From positions 82,017,132 through 82,081,131 of the forward strand of contig CM057829.1 in the NCBI GenBank assembly GCA_030068075.1: a DNA stretch of 64,000 nucleotides, in the 5' to 3' direction. Source of the stretch: Paguma larvata. Lineage: Eukaryota > Chordata > Mammalia > Carnivora > Viverridae. A program made the translations under genes and the position numbers. Within the stretch, counting starts at the first letter, position 1. The number at the start of each line of letters is the position of its first letter. The notes beneath the pieces were generated by a model. The model saw only the letters and a list, made by a program, of their open reading frames with translations. It searched no databases and had not been told where the DNA came from. Shown piece by piece: positions 46,131-57,429 of this stretch.

Positions 46131-47340
46131 AGCTTTATATCAATAGTGACAATTGATGGCATTTATTTAATATCTCTAATATTTTAATAGTTTGTCATTT
46201 AAAAAATTCTTTTTTTATATCCTATCAAAACCTTGTTGAACTGGGTAGAAGAACTTTGATGTAAGCCTGATGATAAATATTTTTTTTTCTATAACTGGAT
46301 TAATTGATTTAAATGTTACTTATAATTTGCACATAAGCCTGTAGCCTATTTGGACCAACCTCATTGTGGAATTAATAAATTCAAAGAATCACAGGACATG
46401 AATCAAAAATAAAACTAATTTACATCTTTGTTTTCTTCTTTCAAGGGACACAGTAGACTCAATTACGACCACTAATTCTACCCATTTCCTCCCGCCCTCC
46501 CATCACCAAAAACCTACCTACTATTCTCTAGCTTCCACAACCCACTCTTCTAAACTCTGCACTATTAGTAAACCTGGCTTCTCTGGGCTTCTTGTAGTTT
46601 CGCTTGCCTCACCCATTATCCTGATTCTTTAAAAATGCATGCCCAAGAATTTGATAGGGCAAGCACATGGGACAGAAGTAGGGAAACTGTGCAGATCCAT
46701 ACATTACACGAACTTTTCTCCACTGTACACTTATAGCTTTGCCTCATAAGTATCACAACATTTCAGTGGTGCAATTACAATGATTCCCATGAGGAACACA
46801 CCAAGAGGCAGTCTAAAATTTCAATGAAGCATAAGGGGAACTGATTGAAACTTCACCTTGCTAAAAAAAAATGTGAACAACAATATGGAAGAAGGAGTTG
46901 ACAAATACAAAAGAGTAGCACCCAGTCGAAAAGAGATTATAAACGAGATTCAAGCTCTGGATGAACTGAGGCCTGTCGTAATGCTAAGGGAAACAGCAAG
47001 CATTTCTATTCTAAAACTGTCTTTTTTTTTCCTTCCCTCAGCTTAAAAATATGCTTGCCTATTGCACTGCAGCAGATATGATAGATAGACTAACTCAATA
47101 TCCGTTCCAACCTCCTTCTTGTATGTCTTCCCGCAGAAGCTGGGACACTAAAATCTACATTTCCTAGATGCACTTTAGCTAAGTTTCAGGATGCGATTTA
47201 GGTTCTGTCAATCAGACACTTTCATGTGAAGCTTGAATGTGGAAGAGAGGACAAGTATACCTATCATGGTATTATTTTTTAAAAGCCTAATCTGGCTACA
47301 TTGTATGTTCCTTTGTTCTCACTCTTATTTCTACTATTTT
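46131..47340. other. Non-coding
   Basis: No gene supported. 47090-47230 (ATATCCGTTCCAACCTCCTT, TTAGCTAAGTTTCAGGATGC) has the feel of an old repeat but I cannot name it. Confidence 0.45.
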
Positions 47341-47355
47341 TTATTTATGTTCTTT

Positions 47356-47573
47356 AAAAAATTTTTAACATTTATTTATTTTTTGAGAGACAAAGAGAGA
47401 CAGAATATGAATGAGGGAAGGGCAGAGAGAGAGGGAATCACAGACTCCAAAGCAGGTCTCAGGCTCTGAGCTGTCAGCACGGAGCCTGACATGTGGCTTG
47501 AACCCAACGAACTGAGAGGTCATGACCTGAGCTGGAGTTGAATGCTCAACCGACTGAGTCACCCAGGTGCCCC
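47356..47573 (-). mobile_element. CAN-SINE with target-site duplication
   Basis: Reverse orientation, head complement GAGTCACCCAGGTGCCCC. Flanks TATTTATGTTCTTT (47342-47355) and TATTTACGTACTTT (47574-47587) are a 14-bp direct repeat with two mismatches. A plus-strand SINE starts 40 bp further on. Confidence 0.95.
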
Positions 47574-47612
47574 TATTTACGTACTTTTGAAAGCCATCTT
47601 AAGAACTTTGTA

Positions 47613-47814
47613 TGGGCACCTGGGTGGCTTAGTTGGTTAAGAGACTGACCCTCGGTTTCGTCTCAGGTCATGATCTCGTGGTTCATGACTCGGAGCCCAC
47701 ACAGGGTTCTGAGCTGACAGTGCAGAATCTGCTTGGGATTCTCTCTCTCCCTCTCTCTCTGCCCCTCCCCTGCTCATGCTCTTTCTCATTAAATAAATAA
47801 ATAAACTTTAAAAA
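47613..47814 (+). mobile_element. CAN-SINE with target-site duplication
   Basis: Head TGGGCACCTGGGTGGCTTAG, B-box-like region, (CT)n, tail AAATAAATAAATAAACTTTA. Flanked by AAGAACTTTGTA (47601-47612) and AAGAACTCTGTA (47815-47826), 12 bp with one mismatch. It forms an inverted pair with the preceding SINE, 40 bp apart, so a hairpin is possible if transcribed. Confidence 0.95.
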
Positions 47815-47826
47815 AAGAACTCTGTA

Positions 47827-48420
47827 GAAAAAACAATATAGAGCTTATCTTTGTATAGAATTTTGAACATCTTTTTTGTTTAATAACATTAAAAACTATC
47901 TTTTATAGATTATAAACAATTTTTAAATTTCAACTAGCCCAATGTTTAACAAACGACATGTTATTATTTAAATTTGTATCTATCTAGTTCTTGGAGAGAC
48001 TGAATGTTTGTATATGTTTTTTTAGCCATTTATAGACATTTCTTAAAAATTACAATTTATGTTTTTTGCTCAGTTAATTATTAGAACTGTATGTTTATTT
48101 TTTGAAAGCACATTGTCAGTACCTGGAGGACATTATCTATTGCTTCATTTATCACGTATATCTTCTCAATTTATTTTCCAGTTTTTAATAGTGTATGTTT
48201 TTTAAACTAGCATTCACAGGAGTTTGTAGCCAGGGCAACAGGGGAAAGCGCGTTGTTAAACACAACAATAAAAACACATACGACAAAACAGCTCAACACT
48301 TCAATATTTCTTCATTGCTAGATAGAATGAACATTGAAAAGGGTAAGCTCAAGCCTAAAAGAGATGAGAGAGAAAACTTAAAACACATCTAGTAATTTTA
48401 AATGAATGCAAATATCCCAG
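47827..48420. other. AT-rich non-coding
   Basis: Nothing supported. Confidence 0.5.
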
Positions 48421-48424
48421 CTAT

Positions 48425-48438
48425 GAAAAGTGAGTTTG
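48425..48438 (+). repeat. Target-site duplication, left copy
   Basis: GAAAAGTGAGTTTG, identical to 48641-48654. Confidence 0.92.
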
Positions 48439-48640
48439 GTGCACCCTCTGGCAGCTCCCAGTGAGATCCCTTGAGCACACAGCGAGATGGTGGCCACCTC
48501 CACCCTGAAGGGAAAGCTCTCATCAGACACCAACCCTGTGGACGCCTTGATCTTGGATTTCCAGCCTCCAAAACTGTGAGAAAATAATTTTCTGTTGTTT
48601 AAGCCAAAAATAAATAAATAAATAAAAAGAAAGAAAGAAA
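48439..48640 (+). mobile_element. Retroposed copy of an MLT1-terminated transcript
   Basis: The body from CACAGCGAGATGGTGGCCAC through GACGCCTTGATCTTGGATTT and CCAGCCTCCAAAACTGTGAG to TCTGTTGTTTAAGCC is the 3' part of an MLT1-type (ERVL-MaLR) LTR. It stops at the LTR's normal poly(A) site. A hexamer-like AATAAT at 48583-48588 sits about 17 nt before an A-rich tail (48606-48640) that has evolved to AAAT and GAAA units. The whole is flanked by a perfect 14-bp direct repeat GAAAAGTGAGTTTG (48425-48438 and 48641-48654). Tail plus target duplication indicate L1-machinery retroposition of an LTR-polyadenylated RNA, not a plain LTR insertion. The overlapping 134-codon minus frame is not a gene. Confidence 0.82.
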
Positions 48641-48654
48641 GAAAAGTGAGTTTG
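48641..48654 (+). repeat. Target-site duplication, right copy
   Basis: GAAAAGTGAGTTTG, directly after the A-rich/GAAA tail of the retrocopy. Confidence 0.92.
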
Positions 48655-49196
48655 ATACTATGTCCTAGAAAAGTCCTAGCCTTGATAACTAAAGAGATGA
48701 TTTGTGAATATTTAAGAAGAGTGATCCACAAGATCCATGACAGTTCTAAATTAGTATATTTTCTTTTCAACTCAGATAACAAACTAGCAGATCAGGAAAT
48801 TCCACCTTGTTGGATTTCAGCTGAATATTTGGCAAGTCTCTCATATATCATTGTTGTCAGAAAAAATAAGTAAGGACTGCTGGGAAAATTCATACCTGAC
48901 TGAACAGTGTTTTCTATAGAACTTTGTTTAGTGGAGAAAAGTTTCTTAAAGTGGCAGTCATCAATTTATTTTTTGCTTTGAACATAAAAAGGAATACAAA
49001 AAACAATTTTGAATATCTACTCTATATATTTATTCACATATAAATTATTTATATATTTACGCACTAAAATTATGTTGATTCTAAAACCTACGAGAAGGTA
49101 AAATTGACAAGAATAAGATAAAGATTAAGCAAAATAACATCTGATTCATGAACGTTCAAAAATTGTTCTAAATAAAAAATATATTATAAATAACAC
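48655..49196. other. AT-rich non-coding
   Basis: Nothing supported. Confidence 0.5.
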
Positions 49197-49233
49197 TCAG
49201 AATGCTTTTTTAAAATGATATAACTAGGTACCT

Positions 49234-49444
49234 TTTTTTAAATTTTTTTTAACGTTTATTTATTTTTGAGAGATAGAGAGTGAGCAGGGGAAGGGCAGAG
49301 AGAGAGGGAGACACAGAATCTGAAGCAGGCTCCAGGCTCTGAGCTTTCAGCACAGGGCCCGACGCGGGGCTCAAACTCACAGACCGTGAGATCATGACCT
49401 GAGCTGAAGTCGGCCGCTTAACCGACTGAGCCACCCAGGTGCCC
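49234..49444 (-). mobile_element. CAN-SINE, young-looking, with extra 3' flank
   Basis: Reverse orientation and close to consensus (GGCCCGACGCGGGGCT, head complement CCACCCAGGTGCCCC). A long direct repeat, about 21-22 bp differing by a single A, lies at 49197-49218 and 49445-49465, starting CTCAGAATGCTTTTTTA. On the tail side, about 15 bp (49219-49233, ATATAACTAGGTACC) lies between the poly(T) start and the left repeat. The inserted unit is therefore 49219-49444: SINE, A-tail, then 15 bp of non-SINE sequence. Confidence 0.95.
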
Positions 49445-49465
49445 CTCAGAATGCTTTTTTAAATG

Positions 49466-50015
49466 TCTTACTACTTGTGGTGTTTTCACTTAATTATTAA
49501 GTAATGTCTCAAGGCACAATGTACATTTATTGCTGTGTTTACCCTTCTTGCCAAGTCTGTTTAGATTCTCAAGGTATATTTAATGAGTCTGATTATGAGG
49601 TTACATTAGATGCACAGTACCAACTCCACCATTTTCTTCTCCTTTGCTTACATTTCCAAAATAGTATTTATTTTTATTTGTACTTTCTTAGCAGAAGTCT
49701 TTTAAGCTACTTGTACATTTAAATCACCAGGAAATTCACTTATAACACACAAACTGCAAGGCATAGCAATATACTACATATGAACTAACTCTTTAGGTTG
49801 TAGTCATCGAAACCTCTGTTAAAGGCCTCTCTTTCCTTCTGACAGTAAAGTCTAGTTGGATTATGAATCAATTAATATTAGAAATATTAGTAAAATTGGT
49901 GTTATGTGATTATATAGATAAAATATGTATAAGTAAAAGTCATCTAATGTTATTTTCTCCTTCTCAATGGCTCAGATTGTCTTGTGAAATCCCTAGGATG
50001 AGAACACCTCACTTT
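49466..50015. other. AT-rich non-coding
   Basis: Nothing supported. Confidence 0.5.
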
Positions 50016-50019
50016 ATAC

Positions 50020-50150
50020 ACCGTCATTTTTCATATTAATGACTTAGACTAAGACATATGAAACACGATTACTAAATTTATAGATGATACAAAGTAGGAG
50101 GAGCAATTAACATGCTGGACAAGTTTTTAATTAAATTCAAGCACAATATC
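50020..50150 (+). pseudogene. L3/CR1-type LINE reverse-transcriptase relic
   Basis: In the frame of 50035-50094 the DNA reads Ile-Asn-Asp-Leu-Asp, then two stops and about ten residues, then Lys-Phe-Ile-Asp-Asp-Thr-Lys. These are the spaced INDLD and FADDTK motifs around the catalytic Asp pair of CR1/L3-clade reverse transcriptases. The Asp-Asp codons are at 50083-50088, and Ala is replaced by Ile. At least three stop codons make it a dead fossil. The extent on either side is uncertain. Confidence 0.7.
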
Positions 50151-53100
50151 TCTCAAGTGTAGGAGTGGGATTGAGAATGGGAGGGTTCAGGTGGAATCTA
50201 CCAGTGACTGGTGTTTCAGTCGTCATGATACTGCATATAGACAAGGGGAAGATAAATCTCAGAAAGGGATTTATCTGGAATATTGAGTAACAAGTCTAAT
50301 AGCCAAATATCTAGCATACTAGATGATTTTTATTGATGCTCAGATATTGAACATTTAGTTGGTAGCTACCATTGTAATGTTCATTTAAAGAGATCATGTT
50401 TGTTTCACTATATAAACAGGAACACATTGGTTTTGCACCGTGAAACATATTTACTTATGATTATTCTGAGCCAATGCAATCAAATTGGTTTGAGATACAT
50501 TAGGTCTCACCTGTCTACATGAGCCTTCTTTCTCTAGGAACAAGTTTTCTCGATTCTTTCTAATGACCTACACAGTAATTAAAAGAGTTGAAGATGTTAA
50601 TGCTGGAAAAAAATTTTTTAGGAAATACCAAGTGATCTTAAAATATATGAAAAACTGTAGAGCAGAAAAAGGATTATGCATAGCTGGGAAATTTCCAGAG
50701 GGTAGAACTGAAATCAAGGAATAGAAATTGTTCTTTAAGTAAACATTAAAAAAGTTTTTCCAACATTTATTGAGCTACCCAAGAAAGTAGTGATAAGTAG
50801 AGGCAGAGATAAGTGAGATAGAGATCAGCGTTTAAGCAGAAAGAATGGCCACTTGATCATAAAATTTATATAACAATTTACTCCATACTATGTGAAATAA
50901 ACTCACTCATCTTTAAGGGATTCACCTGCTGTAAGATTCTGTGACTCTTCAAACCAGTTTACACTTAAGAATAACTGTTTAGTCTTCTGAAAGTCTTAAT
51001 TCAATTACTATATGTTTAAAAGATACACAAAAATAATGCTCAAGCTATATTACCACATGCATTAATAAAATCTTCTATTTAATACCAGGTAAAAATTTAA
51101 GACAAAATTTATATTTTGCTAGTTCAAATGCTACATTCCTCCTGCAAAATGAAAAAACCCACGTGAGTCTATTGTTTCAGTTTTCATTTGCTGAGGGGGG
51201 TGTATTCAGTTCAAATGATATAAACATAAGTAAAATAATGTGAAACATTAAATATTTGTCCAGAGTTGATTGTTCAATATTAAATAAGCTTTAGCAACAA
51301 GAGTTAGAAATAACTTACTCTTTTGATCTAAAAGGACAACTAGAAACAAAGTTAAGATTTTTACATTTATGTGATTGTGTGTCTACCTCAATAGCTCTAT
51401 GTAACATGGAAAAATTAAATAAATTTCACTAAAAACATCTCTACTGTTAGTAATTTATTAAAATACTATTGTGTACTATATATTCCAAAGTTATATAACT
51501 ATAATCTTAAATCAGAAATACATGAGGAATTTTTAAAGAAAAGGTATGTTTTATTGAATAGATGTTTTAGACATTGTTTTATTTCCTCTAATTCTTTCAT
51601 AATCTGTGTAAAGTCTTATCAAGGCAGACTTTGACCATTAATAAGTTCCACACATGGATCAAATAGAATATTAGCAAATATTTGCTGATTACAAAGGACA
51701 TATTAGAACTGTCTCAAAACAGGGACTCACTTAGGGTTCTATTTATGTGTAGAATCAATCTATATCATCAACATAAACAATATTTAAAAAAGAACATCTA
51801 ATGAGCTTTGAGTTCTGATACAGGAGAATTAAGTAAGAACTCCACTTCAAACCAATGGATGCCACGATACATTTTTACCAGTATTCAGAAAACAACTCCC
51901 CACTAAAAGAAAATAAAAGGTATCCTTTAAAAAAGATATCCCGAACACTAAAAAGACCACATTCGTAAGTAGAAAATTTCTATTCAGTGAAAATTCACAA
52001 AGCGTACACTAAATTTATAATTGCTGAAGTGGAGGCATTCCATTTGGTTTTTATCAAACTTATTTTCTCCTGAGAGTTAATCCCTGAGTAATCTGAAGCA
52101 GACTCTACCCCAGCCAAATTCTTCAGAATCTGCTTTTCTCAACTCACATAATGACCTTTGAATTGTAATTTATTAAGTGTATATATAGTTCAGTGCCCTC
52201 TGGTAAAATCTATTTTCTGCTAAATATAGGAATGTAGCCTAATCCCTTAAGATATCATGTTAGAATCAACTATTAATGACATCATTGAAAAGTTGAAGCC
52301 TTTGGTACATTCACTCCTGTTCTCTCTGTAAATACAGACGGAGCAAGTTTTCCAGTAGCAAAGCATTGTTCTTGTTTTATCGTGTTGTTTCCTGGATCAT
52401 TCTAGGCTTTCTTTCTCCCTTTGTGAAATCGCCATATTGAATGTTTGACCCCAAAGCCTTCTTGTTTTGTCACTTTTTTTTTCAAATTAGAGAAAAATTG
52501 AAACTCGATAATTAAATTTGGCAGATTTACATTGGCAATTTTCTACTTAATCATAGTAACAACTTTTGTCTTCATTTTTTTATTTTTTATGTCATTAATG
52601 ATCAAATTCATTAACATACCATGACAGTCATTAATTTGCCAGTCTATAGTACTTTGCTAAATAACTTGTTATGCTATTAGTAAATGTTATCTTGAATATG
52701 AAAAATCTATTTTGACTCATCACATTTATCTTCAGGAAAATGAAGTAAAACTTAAAAAAAAAAATTAGACCTACAAAGGCTGACCAAAACAAAACGAAAA
52801 TAAAACAAACCCCTCACCCTCTCCCTCCAAAAAAAGCCTTCACATATTAAAATTAAAAAAAAAACTTGAACCTAAGTTTAGTGATACTTTAAATTCTAAT
52901 TAACTTCTTTTTTAAAGAAAAAGCTAAAATATAGTTATGTGGTTGTGGGGAAAAATAGGAATAAATTTAAGGTTAAAAATTATATCCAGCTCATGCGATG
53001 CTTTTGCTGGAGACAGTATTACCTCTCTCCTCCAGAAGAGTGAGAAAAAAAAATCAAGATCTAAAGAGTTAGGTTTTTTTTGTTGTTGTTGTTGTTTTTT

Positions 53101-53970
53101 TTTTTTTTACAAATACAGGGGAATTGTTGCCTTTAAGGCTGCAACTGACACTGGAATTTTTAGTAAGCCCTAATCAATCATAACTCTTGAAAGCAGCTAT
53201 TAGGAAAGTCATACTGTGTGACATGAACTTTCCAAAAACCAGCACTGACAGCAGCTCTCTCTCAGGGCACTCATTTTCTTCCTCTTTTATTGAAAAAAAG
53301 AAAGATGCGAATTTTTCCAAGTTCCAAAAATGGTATTTTAAACTATTAAATAATCTGAATATACAGAATCAATATTTTATATGTAAGAACATTTGCAAAC
53401 TGATTTAATGCACTGGATACAGGCACAAGATAAAGACAGGCAAACATTTACAGATGAAAAGGAATTACCACGACTCTCTTTTAAAGGAATCCACCCAGAC
53501 TAATTTTAGCTTTAAATGTATTTCAATAAATGAAGTTTCACAGAGTCATGTGTCCACTCACTGATATGTGATCAATTTAAAGATAACTTTGATTAGGATG
53601 GGTACGGAGAATGCTTACACACTTATTTCTATTCACTAACCAAGAAAGATAATCATACTACTTACCTAAATTGAGAGAATGGGGATGGTTCAGCACTTGT
53701 GTTTATGTGTGACAATAAATCTGCAGCTGGAAGGGAAAGAAAACAGAATCCAAGCAGGCGATCCTTATAAATAAACAAGTGGCTCGATAAAATTGTCCGT
53801 ACATAGTAAATCTCGAATACAAGAGACATTTTTCTTTTGGCAATTGTTTGAAAGGAACCAATAGTTTATTTTGTGAATTCCTTTCTTTTTCCCGCCATCC
53901 CGCTTTGTTCTGCCTGTTCGCGTACACAACTGGGGCAGAGGGCGGAAGGCAGAAAGATGGACCACCTGAT
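50151..53970. other. Long AT-rich, mostly single-copy stretch
   Basis: No gene or clear interspersed repeat found. Low-complexity patches are A/C-rich 52755-52865 and a T16 run at about 53093-53108. Small frames (52937-53173, 53187-53408, 53703-54067) have no recognisable similarity. A CpG-bearing patch at about 53885-53975 (GTTCGCGTACACAAC, GGGCGGAAGG) lies just upstream of the LTR. Confidence 0.45.
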
Positions 53971-53975
53971 CGCCG

Positions 53976-54537
53976 TGGATGGAGATCAGAATATGCCACC
54001 CCAAAGTATGCCACTTGGACCTAAGATTATTTTGAGCTGAAGGCAACCTGAGAAACAGCAGACACAAGAGGAGCGTCCCTGTTCTTCCCCTTTCTGACTA
54101 AAAGCAGGGCACACATTTCCCTTTGTAAAGGTGATGTGAATTTCCATTTGTAAATTTCCCCCTCCCCCTCGCAGTACCAGGAAGAACTTAACTCTAGACA
54201 GGACCTTCATTTCCGGCATGACAGACATTACTAAGCACCCTGTCGACTGTACATTAGCTATCAACCTTCCCCCAATTCATTACTGCGAGGAGCCCAGACT
54301 GCCTTTTCCTTTGTCTAGTCACAAGGACTGCCTTTTGTTAAAATGGTATAAAAGCCCCCAAATCTAACTGCTTGTTTGGGTTGTCACTTCTTTGCTTTGA
54401 AGCCCCTGCGAAGGTAAAAATACTTTAAAAATGCCTCTGCCTTTTCTTGTTAATCTGCCTTTCTCCAGTTTAATTTGCAGGCCCCAGAAAAGAAACTTAA
54501 GAGGGTAGAGGGAAAGTTTTTTTCCTCCCCCCATACA
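53976..54537 (+). mobile_element. ERV1-type solo LTR
   Basis: Starts TGGATGGAGATCAGAATATG and ends CCCCCATACA. Blocks shared with the minus-strand LTR at 28500-28973 include GATTATTTTGAGCTGAAGG and GTATAAAAGCCCCCAAATC. TATAAAAG is at about 54347-54354, followed by a pyrimidine-rich end with TTAATCTGCCTTTCTCCAG and AGTTTAATTTGCAGGCCCC. No retroviral internal region adjoins. No flanking duplication could be fixed, so the ends are approximate. Confidence 0.7.
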
Positions 54538-57400
54538 CCATTATTATTTATCTAAGGGGTGACATGATGTTAATGTCATGATAAGATGAAAACATGTTCG
54601 GCTTTCTACATTTAAAAAAATGCAACTTTTTTTTTTAGTGTACTTTAAGTAAAAACGGATTTTAGTTTAGATTTATAAAATTTGATAAAAAGGATATTTT
54701 GACTCAGGGAACCACCAAATTATTTCTTTTATTGCTCACTAACAACAAAAATAAGTCTCAATTAGCACCAAAGATGTAATTAACATAGATAAAAATCACA
54801 GCCTAAATTTAGCTGACATTTTTCCAAATCATTTATAGATCTGTTGAGTCTGCCTTAGGCTTTTTAAATAAAATACTGACCAAAACATGACTATAAAAGA
54901 GAACCTCAAAGATAAATTTTCACCTAAATAACTAAATATTTGAAGAAAAATTAGTATTATTTTCATACTAAGATATCTGCATGTGAATTATGTTTTATTT
55001 ATACATTTAAAAACATGATATTACATATATATTAATGCATGCAACTTATCCATAGGTTTATGTTTGCATGACAGGTAATTTGATTCAAACGTACCTACTA
55101 GATATAATATGTAATATGCATTATGTGGATGGATATATACATATTTATAATATATGATATATAATTATAATTTATAGAATTATAATACATATAATATGAT
55201 TCCTGTCAATGTTTTAATTATCATGTAAGAGAAGGAGAACTAAATAGGTAACCGAATAAATTGTCTGAAGTTGGGAGAATGTGATTAAGGTGCATTTTTA
55301 ATCTGAACAGTTTAAAACACAACCAGTGTGCCAAAATGCGAAGGGAAAGAGATAACATAAGACCGTTAAATCTGGGAGTAGGAGAGAGGGAAAACCAAAC
55401 ATGAGCATCAATGGGGAAAAAAAAGACCAAGTTCCTAGTTCTGTTAGAAATTTCTTATTGGGGAGTAACTTCTCTATTAGTATTTCAGCAATTCTGTTTA
55501 AACAAGAATTATCCTGCCCTGGTTTATCTTCAAGGATGATTTCTAAAGCCATTTCTACATTTTTAAGATTTTAGAAGAGCACTTATGATATATGGGCATA
55601 GTTAACACTCAAATGTTTTTCATTTCAGTCGGGAATAAAACCTTATGGGAAGGATTGCAGAGAGTTGTCCTGATTTCACTGGACTTGGAGTTCTTCTAAT
55701 ACGTGATACAAACTATTGTCTAAGAAATGACGCACAGGTTACGACACATTCCTAAGTCTGGGGAAAAAAAATGGAAGTTTTCTCCAGTGTTTATAGAATT
55801 AAAATTTTGGCTAATCTTTGCCTCAATTTCAAAAATTCCTTTTTGCTATCCCAGAATATCTCGTGTTACAGAGGTACATTTTCTTGATAGGAAAATTATA
55901 CAACGAAGATATCATTTCTTTCTTATTTGGTGAATTAATTATAATTCTCCTTTTTATTGGGTTGTAGAGCTGAACGAAATCATTAAAACAAATATCACAA
56001 TTTTTATACAATTACGGTTTAAATTAAGGTGGCTTGAAGACCTAGAATTCTAGTACGCATGTAAAATCAAAATCTATTCTTGATTCTTTATATCAATACA
56101 AGAAGGCACAATGTGGGTAACAGCCAAAAGCAAATATTAGGATTTATCTTTGAAAAATATCTTTAAAAAATATACAGTTAGTGAATCCACATCTGCCTAG
56201 AGAGATTTTCCCCAGTTTTTCACTCCAGCTCATTCCCGTTGAAGTCCAACATTCTTAGAAAAGGCAAGTCACCCCTCCCCACAGACAGAGTTTCAATTCA
56301 CATTTTTTCCTGTACAGAAGAGGTAGTTAAATATAGGCTCTTCTTGTACTGTGCCTACTGTCAAGCAGTCACAGGTACCCAGAGGCATATCAACAAAGCA
56401 ACAAAGGAATCAAATAAGTAGAATAATTATTAATTCGAAAAGAACGTTTGCTTGGTTTGAAAGAGAAAACCTATGCAAGAGTTGGGGCTTGGCTTTCCAT
56501 TTATATATTTTTTCCATATTTTAAATGAGAAATATTGTAAGATCTCAAAAAGCTGTCATACGTATTGATAATTAGGAAGGCAAAGTATTATTACAGAGAT
56601 TAGGAGACAGCATCCAGGAGACAGGGGATAAGGGTTCTCACGAACTCCGGCTAACTGGTCTCTGAGCTTCAAAGTCAGCCACAAGTATCCCAAGTCTGAG
56701 TTTATCTGTGAAATCGAGCGCTGCATTCACACGATCTCTCTGAGTATCTTCATCTCTAATAGGTCCATGATTAACCTACTGGAAGGATCCTATGTAAAAA
56801 CAGTCAGCATTACTCAGATCTGGATTAAAGGTTCATAATTGAAACTCCACTTTTTATATCATGGAGCAACCAAATTACAAGGCACCTGACTGCTTTTCTT
56901 TTCTTCTGAGACATGATTGTAGTCTCTCATTTGCTACATCACAGTGTTCATGACACTCATCAAAACAGATTGTTAACTCGATAAATTATGCACATAAAGT
57001 ATAAAAGTTGACTATGTTAGTGAGACTCACAGATAGAGAGATGGTCAGAACATCTTACTGTGATTAACCAAATGATTTTTCCCCAAATGCTGATGTGATT
57101 AAACCAATTTTTGTACTAAACGTGCATTATAAAAACAAGTATTCTATTTCTACAAGTGTGTTCTACTTTTTAAAAAATCTGCAAGCAAGTTTCCAACTAC
57201 TTTTGCGAATCTGGAGTAATTAATTAAAAGGATTTAAGTTAGGCTTTTTCTTCAAGTAGCACTGTACCAAAACTACAAGTTTTGCCTATTTTGTATAATT
57301 ACATTTATATAACTATGTAAATAGCAATGCTTAACAATGCAATATTTTTACACAAATGTCTTCTTTGACTCTTCCTTTTGTAATGATATACTAGAACCTA
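54538..57400. other. AT-rich non-coding
   Basis: No gene supported. A very AT-rich, self-complementary patch lies at about 55110-55200. 56610-56730 has weak MIR-like words (CTCTGAGCTTCAAAG, GAGTTTATCTGTGAAATC). Small frames are fortuitous. Confidence 0.45.
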
Positions 57401-57409
57401 GTTTCTTTT

Positions 57410-57429
57410 TCTTTTTTTTTTTTTTTTTT
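57410..57429. repeat. Poly(T) run
   Basis: About 19 T in a row following TTTCTTTTTC, with no SINE or processed transcript recognised beside it. Confidence 0.9.

Noticed and set aside
48378..48782. 134-codon minus-strand frame
   Set aside because: It is antisense to the MLT1-derived retrocopy and its poly(A)/GAAA tail; the Phe/Leu-rich run is the tail's complement.
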